A stretch of 64,000 nucleotides of DNA from Kribbella soli (GTDB taxonomy: Bacteria; Actinomycetota; Actinomycetes; Propionibacteriales; Kribbellaceae): contig NZ_SJJZ01000002.1 in NCBI RefSeq assembly GCF_004331345.1, positions 1 to 64,000 of the forward strand, written 5' to 3'. The notes beneath the pieces are model-generated. The model worked only from the letters and a program-made list of their open reading frames with translations. It had not been told where the DNA came from and did no database searches. Shown here one piece after another: positions 1 to 9,400 of this stretch. Made by a program: the position numbers and the translations under genes. Numbering within the stretch: position 1 is the first letter of the stretch; each line of letters opens with the position of its first letter.

Positions 1-206
1 GCGGTGACCTTCTGGTCGGCGTGCTCGGCGTTCCAGGCCGCGACCATCTGCTTGCCCCAGGCCACTTCCTCGGCGTTGTTCGAGTACCAGATCGTGATCC
101 TGCCGCGGGCCTGGGTCCCCGCGCCTGTACTTCCGTCGTCCCCGCAGGCAACGGAACCGCCTGCTAGAGCGAGAACCAGCGCGCCTGCGGCAATCTTGCG
201 TTTCAT
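1..206 (-). CDS. Sugar ABC transporter substrate-binding lipoprotein, N-terminal part
   Basis: Only the first 68 codons lie in the window; the gene runs off the left edge. The product starts MKRKIAAGALVLALAGG and has a lipobox ending in SVAC, so it should be exported, lipidated on Cys and anchored outside the membrane. The mature part has GRITIWYSNN and a following KQMVAAWN stretch, the usual start of family-1 extracellular solute-binding proteins that feed carbohydrate ABC importers. A strong Shine-Dalgarno (complement of cctcc at 211-215) fixes the ATG at 206. Substrate unknown. The permease and LacI remnants near 18 kb could belong to the same kind of sugar locus. Confidence 0.8.
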   Translation of the reverse strand, partial: MKRKIAAGALVLALAGGSVACGDDGSTGAGTQARGRITIWYSNNAEEVAWGKQMVAAWNAEHADQKVT

Positions 207-258
207 TACTCCTCCAGTGGATGAATGCAGTGCTGGGTGACGGTGGACCGCGAGATCG

Positions 259-516
259 TCAGTGCTGGTGATGCGGCCGATCCAGACGGAGGATGCTGAC
301 GGCGAGCAGGCGATCCTCACCTGCCTGGGAGCAATGGGCGCAGAGGTACAAGTCGCAGTGTTCGCGGGATCGCGCGCTGATCGTCCGGAACACCCATTTG
401 GACTGGGCCGGTGTACCGGGTCCGCAGCGGGCGCAGGTCTCCCTGGGATCGAACGTGAGGTCTGTTGTGCTCTGCGGCGCAAGGACGGACCTGGTGATGT
501 GTGCTGCGGTTGTCAT
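259..516 (-). CDS. Small zinc-ribbon protein
   Basis: 85-residue protein starting MTTAAHITRSVLAPQ. It has two cysteine pairs, CARCG near residue 28 and CDLYLCAHC near residues 54-62, spaced as in a small treble-clef or zinc-ribbon protein. Actinobacteria carry many such short proteins of the DUF7455 type, whose function is unknown. The ATG at 516 is preceded by an AGAAGG-like ribosome site; a longer reading frame exists upstream but its residues look like shadow sequence of the neighbouring lipoprotein gene. Zinc binding is inferred from the Cys pattern only. Confidence 0.6.
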   Translation of the reverse strand: MTTAAHITRSVLAPQSTTDLTFDPRETCARCGPGTPAQSKWVFRTISARSREHCDLYLCAHCSQAGEDRLLAVSILRLDRPHHQH

Positions 517-548
517 GGCGACTGCCTTCTGTCCGTTGGCCAGCGTTC

Positions 549-1103
549 TCAGTAGCCGGGTGCGACTGTGTCTTGTGTTGCGGCGCCGGCCGGGCTCGGG
601 TTCGCCAGCGGAGCGCCGGCGGGGGAGACGACGGTCCAGATGCCACCGTCGAGGTTGATGCCCTGACCGTTGGTCTGGCCCGGAGTGGAGTCGCCGACGA
701 AGACGTACAGGGGGTGGCCGGCGACGGTCAGTTGACGGTGCCCGTCGGCACGGGTGGTGGAGCCGACCTTGCCGGTCACGCCCGGCGAGGACTTCGGCAG
801 TGAATCGGGCGCTGGCACGTAAGGCCAGTCGATCACGCACGCAGCGGCGCAGTTCGACAGGTTGTTCCTGTCGTTGGCGAACTGGTAGATAGTGCGGCCT
901 TGGCCGTCAACGAGGATGGTGCCGAGCGCGGTGGTTTGGGCGCTGACCGGATCACCGGTCGCCGCCGGGACGGGCACTGGCGCCGATCCGGATGGACTGC
1001 CGCAATTGGCGGCGGTGAACGTCAAGGCGCCGGCTGCCAAGGACGCCGCTGCGAGCGGGAGGCGCCGGCGATGGATCGTGGCTGACTTCCGATGGGTGAA
1101 CAC
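549..1103 (-). CDS. Secreted-repeat lipoprotein (COG4315 type)
   Basis: 184 residues. The N-terminus has a basic stretch, a hydrophobic segment (residues 15-32) and a lipobox TAANC with Cys34, so it is a predicted cell-surface lipoprotein. Two copies of the short 'secreted repeat' (PF03640 type) follow: one around LGTILVDGQGRTIYQF with a Cys-containing loop and WPYVPAP, and a second around QLTVAGHPLYVFVGD ending in GGIWTVV. Family function is unknown. It is divergent from the LAL regulator at 1304, across a 200-bp shared upstream region, and could be one of its targets, but no operator is visible. Confidence 0.85.
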   Translation of the reverse strand: MFTHRKSATIHRRRLPLAAASLAAGALTFTAANCGSPSGSAPVPVPAATGDPVSAQTTALGTILVDGQGRTIYQFANDRNNLSNCAAACVIDWPYVPAPDSLPKSSPGVTGKVGSTTRADGHRQLTVAGHPLYVFVGDSTPGQTNGQGINLDGGIWTVVSPAGAPLANPSPAGAATQDTVAPGY

Positions 1104-1303
1104 TGGTCGCTCCTACCGTGAGCTGGTCGTCAGCTGGTGTGCTGACGGATCTAGGCTCGCGGCTAGCGACGTCTGTCGGCGCCGGTAGGGCCCCGGGTCC
1201 GACCCCCGGTCTGCGTGACCAGGGCACGAACTGCCAAGGCAGAGGACTGCCAATCGCCTCGAGAGGCTTGCCAAACCAGTGGGCGCGCTCCCTACCATCG
1301 ACC

Positions 1304-4072
1304 ATGGGTCCGTCCAGCGGTCACCCGCGGTCAGTGTTGCGTGGTCGGCGCAGCGAGTGCGAGGCACTGACCAGGCTGCTGGACGCGGTACCTACGGGGC
1401 GGAGCTCCGTGTTGGTGTTGCGCGGCGAGGCCGGCTGCGGCAAGTCCGCGCTGCTCGACTTCATGGTCGAGCGCGCGTCGGGTTTCCGTGTCGCGCGGGT
1501 CGTGGGCGTCGAGTCGGAGATGGAGCTCGCCTATGCCGGCCTTCACCAGCTCTGTGCGCCCATGCTGGACCGGGTCGAGAGGTTGCCGGCCCCACAACGC
1601 GATGCGCTGCGCGTCGCATTCGGGCAACAGGAGGGCGACGCGCCAGATCGCTTCCGCATCGGTCTTGCTGTCTTGACGCTGTTGGCCGACACGTCGGAGG
1701 AACAGCCGCTGGCTTGCCTGATCGATGACGCGCAGTGGCTTGACCGGGCCTCGGTGCAATGCCTGGCCTTCGTGGCACGACGTGTGATGGCCGATCCCAT
1801 CGCCTTGATATTCGCCGTACGAGAGCCCAGCGACGAGCTGAATGGCCTGCCGGAGCTCAAAGTTGAGGGCCTCGGCGAGCGCGACTCCCACCTGGTCCTG
1901 GCATCGGCGATTCGTGGACCGCTCGACGTACAAGTGCGCGACCGCATCGTCGCCGAAACGCGCGGCAACCCGTTGGCGCTGTTGCAGCTGCCGCGAAGCC
2001 TGACGCCGACCGAGCTGGCGGGCGGATTCGGCCTTCCCAACACGGCGGCTGTGGTGAGCCGCGTCGAACAGAGTTTCTATCGACAGTTCCGATCGCTTCC
2101 GGACGATACTCAACAGCTGCTGCTCACTGCTGCCGCTGAGCCCATCGGCGACGTGACGCTCTTGCGACGCGCGGCCGAATTGCAGGGAATCGGAGCCGAC
2201 GCCGCAGCGGCTGCCGTGGCTGCAGGACTGGTCGAACTCGGCACCCGGGTCCGGTTCCGCCATCCGCTGGTCCGCTCGGCGGTCTACCAGTCGGTGTCCG
2301 TGGGCGACCGGCAAGCGGTGCATCGTGCTCTGGCAGAAGCAACTGATCTGGTGCACGATCCCGATCGTCGCGCCTGGCATCTCGCCTGTGCGGCGTCAGG
2401 GCCGGATGAGGCAGTGGCCGACGAGCTGGAGCGTTCGGCCGACCGGGCGCGCGCCCGCGGCGGCGCGGTCGCAGCGGCCGCGTTTCTGGAACGCGCGACC
2501 GAGCTGACGCCCGATCGCGCGCGCCGTGGGGCGCGTGCACTCGCCGCCGCTCAGGCCAAGCTCCTGGCCGGCGCGCCAGACTCGGCGCAGGCGCTGCTTG
2601 CGGCGGCGGAGCTGGCGCCGCTCGGCGGCACCCGGCGGGCCGGACTGGAGCGCCTGCGCGCACAGCTGTCGTTCTTGCTCAGACGCGGCAACGACGCTCC
2701 AGCGCTACTGCTCAACGCCGCCGAACACCTCAAGGCGCTGGACACACCGTCGGCGCGTGAGACTTACCTCGAAGCGCTCGGGGCGGCGATCTTCGCCGGC
2801 CGCCTCAGCAAGCGCGGTGGCGGCGTGGCCGACGCCGCTGGCGCAGCCCGCACGGCGCCCCAGGCCCCGGAGCCGGCACGTGCGATCGATCTACTCCTCG
2901 ACGGTCTGGTGAGAAGGTTCAGCGACGGCTACGGGGCAGGGGTGCAGCCGCTCCGGCGAGCGCTGGGTGCATTGTCCGAGGACGAGGGCCGCAGTCAGGA
3001 CGACACCCGATGGCTCTGGCTAGGATGCCGAATCGCCCCGGATCTGTGGGATGACGAGTCGTGGCATGAGCTGGCCACCCGGCAGCTTCGGCACGCGCGG
3101 GATGCGGGCTGGCTGACCGCCCTCCCGATCTCGCTCACCTATCGTGCCGGCGTTGACGTACATGCGGGCGAGTTCGCCTCCGCAGCAGAGCTCATCGACG
3201 AGGCCGACGTGATCACCGAGGCAACAGGCAGCCCCCCGTTGATGTACACCTCGCTGGTGCTCTCCGCCTGGCGGGGCCAGGAAGCGCAGGCCACGGCGCT
3301 GATCAGGGCCAGCATCGAGGATGCAACAGCCAGGGGTGAAGGAAGGGCGATCGCCTTGGCGGACTACGCCACAGCGGTGCTCTACAACGGTCTCAGCCGC
3401 TACCAGGACTCGCTCGCCGCCGCGCAACGGGTCTGTGAACACGATGACCTGGGTCTCTTCGGCTGGGGTCTGACCGAGCTGGTCGAGGCGGCTGTGCGCA
3501 GCGATCGGCTCGACATCGGCGCTACAGCCCTGCAGCGACTTGAGGAACGAACACGCGCCGCCGGGACGGAGTGGGCGCTCGGAATCGAGGCCCGCTGCCG
3601 CGCGACCCTGAGCGACGGCCAAGCCGCCGACGCCCTCTACCGAGAGGCAGTCGACCGCCTCGCCCGGACTCGGATCACCGTCCACCTCGCCAGGGCTCAA
3701 CTCTTGTACGGCGAATGGTTGCGTCGTGGGAACCGCCGCGTAGAGGCCCGCGAACACCTTCACCGTGCCCATGACACGTTCAGCCGCATCGGTGCAGACG
3801 GATTCGCGGAGCGTGCCCGTCGCGAGCTGCTCGCCACTGGTGAGACGGTTCGCAGGCGGACAATCGAGACACTCCAGGAACTGACCGCACAAGAGGCGCA
3901 GATCGCCCGGCTGGCCCGCGACGACCTCACGAATCCCGAGATCGGCGCCCAGCTGTTCATCAGTTCTCGCACCGTCGAATGGCACCTTGGCAAGGTGTTC
4001 GCCAAACTTGACATCACCTCCCGAAGGCAACTGCGCCGCGCGCTGCCCGACTCGAGCTCGGCTACCTCGTAG
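1304..4072 (+). CDS. LAL-family LuxR transcriptional regulator
   Basis: About 922 residues from ATG 1304 (the frame is open from 1118, but the conserved part starts at LRGRRSECEALTRLL). Residues 41-48 are a Walker A motif (GEAGCGKS) and 138-146 a Walker B-type CLIDDAQWLD, giving an AAA/STAND-type ATPase module. A long alpha-helical TPR-like middle follows, and the last 60 residues form a LuxR helix-turn-helix (LTAQEAQIARLA...TNPEIGAQLFIS...TVEWHLGKVF). Such large LAL proteins are ATP-dependent activators. It is a clear paralogue of the gene at 11029 with the same layout and length. Its target is unknown; the divergent lipoprotein and downstream GH15 are candidates. Confidence 0.88.
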   Translation: MGPSSGHPRSVLRGRRSECEALTRLLDAVPTGRSSVLVLRGEAGCGKSALLDFMVERASGFRVARVVGVESEMELAYAGLHQLCAPMLDRVERLPAPQRDALRVAFGQQEGDAPDRFRIGLAVLTLLADTSEEQPLACLIDDAQWLDRASVQCLAFVARRVMADPIALIFAVREPSDELNGLPELKVEGLGERDSHLVLASAIRGPLDVQVRDRIVAETRGNPLALLQLPRSLTPTELAGGFGLPNTAAVVSRVEQSFYRQFRSLPDDTQQLLLTAAAEPIGDVTLLRRAAELQGIGADAAAAAVAAGLVELGTRVRFRHPLVRSAVYQSVSVGDRQAVHRALAEATDLVHDPDRRAWHLACAASGPDEAVADELERSADRARARGGAVAAAAFLERATELTPDRARRGARALAAAQAKLLAGAPDSAQALLAAAELAPLGGTRRAGLERLRAQLSFLLRRGNDAPALLLNAAEHLKALDTPSARETYLEALGAAIFAGRLSKRGGGVADAAGAARTAPQAPEPARAIDLLLDGLVRRFSDGYGAGVQPLRRALGALSEDEGRSQDDTRWLWLGCRIAPDLWDDESWHELATRQLRHARDAGWLTALPISLTYRAGVDVHAGEFASAAELIDEADVITEATGSPPLMYTSLVLSAWRGQEAQATALIRASIEDATARGEGRAIALADYATAVLYNGLSRYQDSLAAAQRVCEHDDLGLFGWGLTELVEAAVRSDRLDIGATALQRLEERTRAAGTEWALGIEARCRATLSDGQAADALYREAVDRLARTRITVHLARAQLLYGEWLRRGNRRVEAREHLHRAHDTFSRIGADGFAERARRELLATGETVRRRTIETLQELTAQEAQIARLARDDLTNPEIGAQLFISSRTVEWHLGKVFAKLDITSRRQLRRALPDSSSATS

Positions 4073-4115
4073 GCGCACTCGCACGAGGTCTTTGCGGACT
4101 GACGATCTCCGTGGC

Positions 4116-5939
4116 TCAGCTGACGGCTTCCTGCCAGGTCGGCGGGTGGTGCTGGACTGTTGTGGCCGTTGGCTCGGCGAGGTGGAGTGCCGTCGTGATG
4201 AGGCCGGCGTGGCTGAAGGCCTGCGGCGTGTTGCCGAGATGCCGTCCGGTGCTCGGGTCGTATTCCTCGCTGAGCAGGCCGACGTCGTTACGCAACGACA
4301 GCAGGCGGTCGAACAACTCGGCGGCCTCGTCCGTGCGACCGATTCCGTGCAGCGCGTCGGCCAACCAGAAAGAGCACGCCAAGAATGCGCCTTCCTCACC
4401 GTGGACGCCGTCGACGTTCGTGCCCTCGGTGCCGACGGCGTAGCGGAGGACGAGTCCGTCGCGGGTGAGGTCTTTTTGGATGGCGTCGACAGTGGCCACC
4501 ATGCGCGGGTCTGCCCAGGGCAGGAATCCGTAGCGCGGCATGAGAAGGACCGAGGCGTCCAGACGCACGGAACCGTACGACTGGGTGAACGCACGTCGCG
4601 CCTGGCTGAATCCGCGATGGCAGACTTCGGTGTGGATCGCCTCCCGCAGATCGCGGAGTTCGTCCAGGGACTCACGCGTGTGGTGGTTCTCGAGGACGCG
4701 GACGGCTCGGTCCACTCCGACCCAAGCCATCAGTTTGGAGTGGACGAAATGTCGTTGCGGTCCGCGCACTTCCCAGATGCCGTTGTCCGGTTCGGCCCAG
4801 TTCTGTTCGAGCTGTGTGACCAGGCCGCGTTCCAGATCTGCGTCATGTGGGTGCGGCGGATCTTCTGCGGCGCGGGTCGCGTGCAGGACGTCGAGGACTT
4901 CGCCCCAAACATCGTTCTGTCGTTGGGTTGCCGCCTCGTTCCCGATGCGCACAGGCGTGGAGCCGGCGTGTCCAGGCAGCCAGTCCAGTGTCAGTTCGGG
5001 GAGGTGACACGTGCCGTCGATGGCGTACATGATCTGTGTTCCGGTCGGGTCGCCGGCGACCGCGCGCACCAACCAGTCACGCCAGGCAAGGGCTTCTTCG
5101 ACATATCCAGTGGCGAGGAAGGCTCGCAGGGTAAAGGCCGCATCGCGTAACCAGCAGAATCGGTAGTCCCAGTTGCGCGAACCGCCGATCTGCTCGGGGA
5201 GCGATGTGGTTGCTGCGGCAAGGATGCCGCCGGTCGGCGCGAAGGTCAGTGCCTTCAAAGTGATGAGCGATCGCTTGACCGGGTCTGCCCAGGGACCGGA
5301 GTACGTGCACCTGCCCATCCACTCGAGCCAGTACCTCTCGGTGGTCGCGAGGTCGTCGGCGGCATCGACGGTGGGGAGTTCGAGCTCCGACGAGGGCGAG
5401 TGTTCAAGAGTGAAGGAAAGCCGCTGACCTGCCGAGATCACGAAGTCACCGCTCACCGTGCCCTGTGTGGCAGTCAGAGCGACGTCACTTCTCAGCCGGA
5501 CAGAGTCTGGTCCCGCGGTTGCGACGAGGTGTCCTCCGACGCTGTCGAGACTCGGCACGATCTTGCCGTAGTCCATCCTGAGGTCGATGCACGTGTGCAT
5601 GGGAACCTCGCCCGCCAGACCTTCCAGACTGCGGACCACGTGCGGCCGTGCGCTGGTCGGTGACATGAAGTCGGTGACGCGTACGGCGCCGTCCGAGGTG
5701 ATCCATTCGGTGTCGAGAATCAGCGAGTCGCCACGGTACCGGCGCCGCGTACATCGTCCGCCGCTGTGCGGCGCCATGGTCCATCGGCCGTTCCGGGCAT
5801 CGCCCAGGAGCGTCGCGAAGACGGCCCGCGAGTCGAATCGGGGGAGACAAAGCCAGTCGATGGATCCGTCGAGGCCCACGAGGGCCGCGGTGCGGAGGTC
5901 GCCGATGAGCGCATAGTCCTCGATCTGCTGCGTCATCAT
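4116..5939 (-). CDS. Glycoside hydrolase family 15 (trehalase/glucoamylase-like)
   Basis: 607 residues from ATG 5939; an RBS-like AGAGGGAG lies just upstream, and an ATG at 5936 is also possible. The start IEDYALIGDLRTAALVGLDGSIDWLCLPRFDS is diagnostic of the cytosolic bacterial GH15 group that includes mycobacterial trehalase. The (alpha/alpha)6 part shows NWDYRFCWLRDAAFT, then NGIWEVRG, and a late GAFLACSFWLADAL segment where the second acidic catalytic region falls. There is no signal peptide. It probably hydrolyses trehalose or short alpha-glucans inside the cell. A second, more distant GH15 lies at 23437. Converges with the LAL gene ending at 4072. Confidence 0.88.
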   Translation of the reverse strand: MMTQQIEDYALIGDLRTAALVGLDGSIDWLCLPRFDSRAVFATLLGDARNGRWTMAPHSGGRCTRRRYRGDSLILDTEWITSDGAVRVTDFMSPTSARPHVVRSLEGLAGEVPMHTCIDLRMDYGKIVPSLDSVGGHLVATAGPDSVRLRSDVALTATQGTVSGDFVISAGQRLSFTLEHSPSSELELPTVDAADDLATTERYWLEWMGRCTYSGPWADPVKRSLITLKALTFAPTGGILAAATTSLPEQIGGSRNWDYRFCWLRDAAFTLRAFLATGYVEEALAWRDWLVRAVAGDPTGTQIMYAIDGTCHLPELTLDWLPGHAGSTPVRIGNEAATQRQNDVWGEVLDVLHATRAAEDPPHPHDADLERGLVTQLEQNWAEPDNGIWEVRGPQRHFVHSKLMAWVGVDRAVRVLENHHTRESLDELRDLREAIHTEVCHRGFSQARRAFTQSYGSVRLDASVLLMPRYGFLPWADPRMVATVDAIQKDLTRDGLVLRYAVGTEGTNVDGVHGEEGAFLACSFWLADALHGIGRTDEAAELFDRLLSLRNDVGLLSEEYDPSTGRHLGNTPQAFSHAGLITTALHLAEPTATTVQHHPPTWQEAVS

Positions 5940-6112
5940 CGGCTCCCTCTGCTCGCGGTGGACGACCTTGCAGCAACCGTCGCGGATCGGACAGTCCATC
6001 GCCCCGGTGAAGACCCGGGTCGTTGCCCCGGCGGAGCTGCCAGAAGCGCTTGGGCTACCTCACGCCTGTTGCTGATGTTTTGCAGCGCACTTCCTCGGTT
6101 GTCGCCAGCACC

Positions 6113-6583
6113 TCATGCGACTTCCTCCGACGGCCGACGACGCGGCTGGTCCAGCGCGGCGTGGACACGGATCTCGACGTTTCCCTGCAGGGCTCGGGAG
6201 ACCGGACAGCCTCGTTCAGCCTCCTGAGCTGCCCGCTCAAGCGATGCGGCATCCACTTGGTCGGCTACAGCGTGGACGTCGAGCCGGCTCGAGACGATCG
6301 TAGGAACGCCGGACGTCTCCAGCGTCACGGTGGCCACGACCCGCAAGAACTCCGGTGGCGTTCCGTACCCCGCGAGTACCGAACCCAGCGCCATGGCGAA
6401 GCATCCTGCATGTGCCGCCGCGATGAGCTCCTCCGGGCTCGTCTTGCCGGCCGACTCACCGAAACGGGATGCGAGCGTGACTGGCAGCTCCCGGAGCGCA
6501 CCGCTTCCTCCGGAGGTGATCCCGGAGCCCCGTGCGATGCTTCCCGTCCAATCGACCTGCGCGGTTCTCTGTACTGCTGTCAT
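6113..6583 (-). CDS. OsmC-family peroxiredoxin
   Basis: 156 residues, full length for the OsmC/Ohr superfamily. The two active-site cysteines are visible: one in PEELIAAAHAGCFAMAL and one in AERGCPVSRAL. These enzymes reduce organic hydroperoxides through a dithiol mechanism. It closely resembles the OsmC branch (osmotically inducible). The RBS upstream of ATG 6583 is AAGGAGC-like. It stands alone between the GH15 gene and a divergent methyltransferase-fold gene. About 180 bp upstream have no obvious operator. Confidence 0.9.
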   Translation of the reverse strand: MTAVQRTAQVDWTGSIARGSGITSGGSGALRELPVTLASRFGESAGKTSPEELIAAAHAGCFAMALGSVLAGYGTPPEFLRVVATVTLETSGVPTIVSSRLDVHAVADQVDAASLERAAQEAERGCPVSRALQGNVEIRVHAALDQPRRRPSEEVA

Positions 6584-6760
6584 TGAGATGCTCCTTCAAT
6601 CATCGATGCGCCAGTTGGTCTGAAATTGACCAGGCCGGTCTATTTGCCTGGGTCAACTGTCACGCCGCGCAGTGCTGATCGCGCCAGGGAGGCCACGGGC
6701 CTACACCCTGGGGATGGCCGGGGCAGAGCCGCCTCCTGACTTTCCGCTCCAAGGCGCCGA

Positions 6761-7561
6761 TTGGTGCTGCAACGCTTCTCGGCGGAGAGTGTGTCTCGTG
6801 AGAGAACTGGCGACTCTGGTCGGACGGCTTCGGCCGTGAACGCGCGATTCGAGGAACTCGACTGGCAGCAGACGCAGCTGGGCGAGATCAGTCTGCGGCG
6901 GCGCCACGATCCGACGCTGAATGCGGAGGTCTATGAGGTCAAGCTCGGCGAGGAATTCTTGATGTCGAGCTTCTTCACCGTTGCCGAGGTGGAGTTGGCG
7001 CGATTGGGACTTGCCGCTGTGCCGGGCACCGGACTCGATGTCGTTGTGGGTGGCCTCGGGCTGGGATACACGGCCCACGCGGTCTTGCAGGACGCACGCG
7101 TCAACTCGCTGATTGTCGTCGAGGCACTCGATGCGGTCATCGGCTGGCATCGGCAGGCATTGCTTCCGTTGGCCGCTGAGGTCACCAGAGATCCTCGCAG
7201 TCGACTCGTGCAAGGTGACTTCTTCGCACTGGCCGGCGGGGACGTCGGGTTCGATCGTGGACGACCGGGACGGCTCTTCCACGCCGTACTGCTCGATATC
7301 GATCACACGCCGCGCCACGTCCTACACCCCAGCCACGCCGCCTTTTACACCCCAGAGGGTTTGCGTCGTCTCGCCGACCACCTGTATCCCGGCGGCGTCT
7401 TCGCCTTGTGGTCGAACGATCCGCCCGATGTGGCGTTCGGCGATGCTCTGTCCGAGGTGTTCGACAGTCAGCTTGCGCACGTGGTGACGTTTCCCAACCC
7501 TCTGCAGGGCCACGAGGCCACCAATACCGTCTACGTGGCCCGTCGCAGCCGGGATCTATGA
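6761..7561 (+). CDS. Spermidine synthase-like methyltransferase-fold protein
   Basis: 266 residues if started at 6761; GTG 6791 (weak RBS ggcggag) or GTG 6836, just before NARFEELDWQQTQLGEISLRRR, are realistic alternative starts. The Rossmann core shows the nucleotide-binding glycine loop VVVGGLGLGYTAHAV, the acidic strand end VVEALD, then LVQGDFF and AVLLDIDH, the layout of spermidine synthases. A polyamine role is not assured: many actinobacterial members of this group act as generic SAM-binding proteins. No adjacent partner gene is seen. Confidence 0.7.
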   Translation: MVLQRFSAESVSRERTGDSGRTASAVNARFEELDWQQTQLGEISLRRRHDPTLNAEVYEVKLGEEFLMSSFFTVAEVELARLGLAAVPGTGLDVVVGGLGLGYTAHAVLQDARVNSLIVVEALDAVIGWHRQALLPLAAEVTRDPRSRLVQGDFFALAGGDVGFDRGRPGRLFHAVLLDIDHTPRHVLHPSHAAFYTPEGLRRLADHLYPGGVFALWSNDPPDVAFGDALSEVFDSQLAHVVTFPNPLQGHEATNTVYVARRSRDL

Positions 7562-7659
7562 CGACCTCTTCGCGGACAGTGCCACGCGCTCACTGGCCAG
7601 GCCCGAGGAAGAAGGCCTGGCCAGTGAGCTGCTCCGCTGAGGTGGCGCGGGGCTCGCGG

Positions 7660-8502
7660 TCACCCCGTTCGGGTTGAGCACACCGCGTGTTCGATGAGTT
7701 CGGTGAAGCGTGACGCCAGCCGGGTGATTCCGCCGGCGTGACTGGCGGTGGGGAATTCGACGACGGTGGCGCCGACGCGTGCTGCCATCCAACGTTCCTC
7801 GGCCGGGTCGATCATGCGGTCCTCGCCGGACACGGCGTACCAGGACGGGATGTTGTGCCAGCCGACCGGACCGGATGGAGTCCCGACGATCGGGAAGTTG
7901 AGCGGCAGTTGGGCGGCGTTCAACACGGCTGCCTGTCGTTTGCTCAGGTCTTGAGCGAAGTACTGATGGAAGAAGGCCGGATCGATGAAGGCCGGTGAGG
8001 CGAAGGGTTCGCCGGTGAAGATCAGGTGCCCAAAGGCCTCCGATTGGGTGAAATCGGCGCCGAGGCTGGCGATCGAGTCACCCTCGTCAGGTACCAGGGC
8101 GGCTGCGTAGACGAATGCGGAGACGTCCGTGCGGCCGTGGGAGGCACCGGCGGTGACGATGCCGCCGTACGAGTGCGATACCAGCACCTTCCTGCCCGAG
8201 ATCTTGTTCAGCGCCGTACTGACGATTGCGACGTCCTCGGCGACGCTGTTCAGGCCGAGCTTGGGGGTCACGGTGCTGTACCCGTCGTCCTTGAGTTGCC
8301 GGGTGACCTTGTCCCAGCTGGTGCTGTCGGCCCAGGCGCCATGGACGAGGACGATTGTCGGCTTGGTGGTGTTGCCGGCCTCGGCCGGCACGGTGAGTGA
8401 CACGGCGGCGGTCAGGACGGCCAGCCCCGCGGCCCCGAGTGCGGCAATTCTTCGGCGGCTGCGTTGGGCCGTCGTGCTCTCGGGTGTGGGATGACTCTGC
8501 AT
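7660..8502 (-). CDS. Secreted alpha/beta hydrolase
   Basis: 280 residues from ATG 8502, chosen because AGGAGGA precedes it. The N-terminus (RSRRRIAALGAAGLAVLTAA...AEA) is a signal peptide, with a twin-arginine-like basic run but not a perfect Tat motif. The fold motifs are clear: IVLVHGAW (oxyanion), nucleophile elbow VSHSYGG, acid in SGEDRMIDP and the catalytic His in TASHAGG. The family includes extracellular esterases and signal-lactone-type hydrolases; the substrate is unknown. It converges with the methyltransferase-fold gene to its left. Confidence 0.85.
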   Translation of the reverse strand: MQSHPTPESTTAQRSRRRIAALGAAGLAVLTAAVSLTVPAEAGNTTKPTIVLVHGAWADSTSWDKVTRQLKDDGYSTVTPKLGLNSVAEDVAIVSTALNKISGRKVLVSHSYGGIVTAGASHGRTDVSAFVYAAALVPDEGDSIASLGADFTQSEAFGHLIFTGEPFASPAFIDPAFFHQYFAQDLSKRQAAVLNAAQLPLNFPIVGTPSGPVGWHNIPSWYAVSGEDRMIDPAEERWMAARVGATVVEFPTASHAGGITRLASRFTELIEHAVCSTRTG

Positions 8503-8772
8503 GGGGTCCTCCTGGTGTGTGTTGAGGGGATGCCGCCACTCTGGATGTGAAGGCAGGCCCAGGGCGCCCGCGTAGTCCCGGGTCAATGCCCGGGTCGCTC
8601 TCCAGTAGGTGACCCGCTGCGGGGTTCTTCTGGCCCCTGGGCCGCAGACCCGGGGGTGGCAGGGGTAGTCACAGGCGCGCGGTCATGGGCTCTTCTCCGA
8701 CAGTTGAACTGCCTGGACCAGAGGCACTGATCGAAGTCTTGAGACCTGTTGATCGAGAGGGGTGGCTCGGGG

Positions 8773-9315
8773 ATGACCTGGACTCCCACCATTCAGTCCT
8801 GCGACTCCTACCTGGACGATCGCACCGGCAAGTACGACTTCCGTGCCGTCCGGTACCGCGCTGCGGCCGGCTGGTTGACAGCTAGCGGCCTCAGCCATGA
8901 CATGACCGTCGTGGACGTCGGCGCCGGGATGACCGAACTGGACTACTGCCTGCGCGCGGAATTCGGGTGGCGGGGTCGGTACATCCCCGTGGACGGCGGC
9001 ATCGACGGTGTCGATCTGAACGACTGGACGCCACCACGGGAGGCACATTTCTTCGTCGCCCTGGAGATCATCGAGCACCTGTCCAACTGGCGCGACCTGA
9101 TCGAGCGGATGCAGCAGATGGCGCTCATCGGGGTTGTTGTGTCGACACCGAATCCCCGCACCACGGACGTGATCGGCATGGACCCGACGCACGTGGTCGA
9201 GGTCTGGCCGGCAGATCTGGAGCCGTATGCGTTCCAGGTCTCGGAGGAGATGTTCTACGGCGGGACACTTTCGGACGGAGAGCCGGACGCCCTGTTCGCG
9301 ACCTGGCGCCGCTGA
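8773..9315 (+). CDS. Class I SAM-dependent methyltransferase
   Basis: 180 residues from ATG 8773; an upstream TTG at 8749 in the same frame is less likely. Motif I reads VVDVGAGMTELD; an acidic loop IPVDGGIDG and a post-motif segment EIIEHLSNW follow, typical of small SAM methyltransferases. FSTP-like residues VVSTPNPR mark the later strand. The substrate cannot be assigned. It lies in front of, and converges with, the SIR2-SLOG gene; a functional link is only a possibility. Confidence 0.75.
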   Translation: MTWTPTIQSCDSYLDDRTGKYDFRAVRYRAAAGWLTASGLSHDMTVVDVGAGMTELDYCLRAEFGWRGRYIPVDGGIDGVDLNDWTPPREAHFFVALEIIEHLSNWRDLIERMQQMALIGVVVSTPNPRTTDVIGMDPTHVVEVWPADLEPYAFQVSEEMFYGGTLSDGEPDALFATWRR

Positions 9316-9400
9316 CCTGTCATTCCACCATCGCCCATGGGCTGACCGCTCGCCGTCGTGACCCTGGTCATCGCTGTCCTGGTCCTGCGCGACAGCTGAT

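Noticed and set aside
3020..4675. 551-codon minus frame spanning the LAL end and GH15 end
   Set aside because: Overlaps two well-supported genes and has no recognisable domain.
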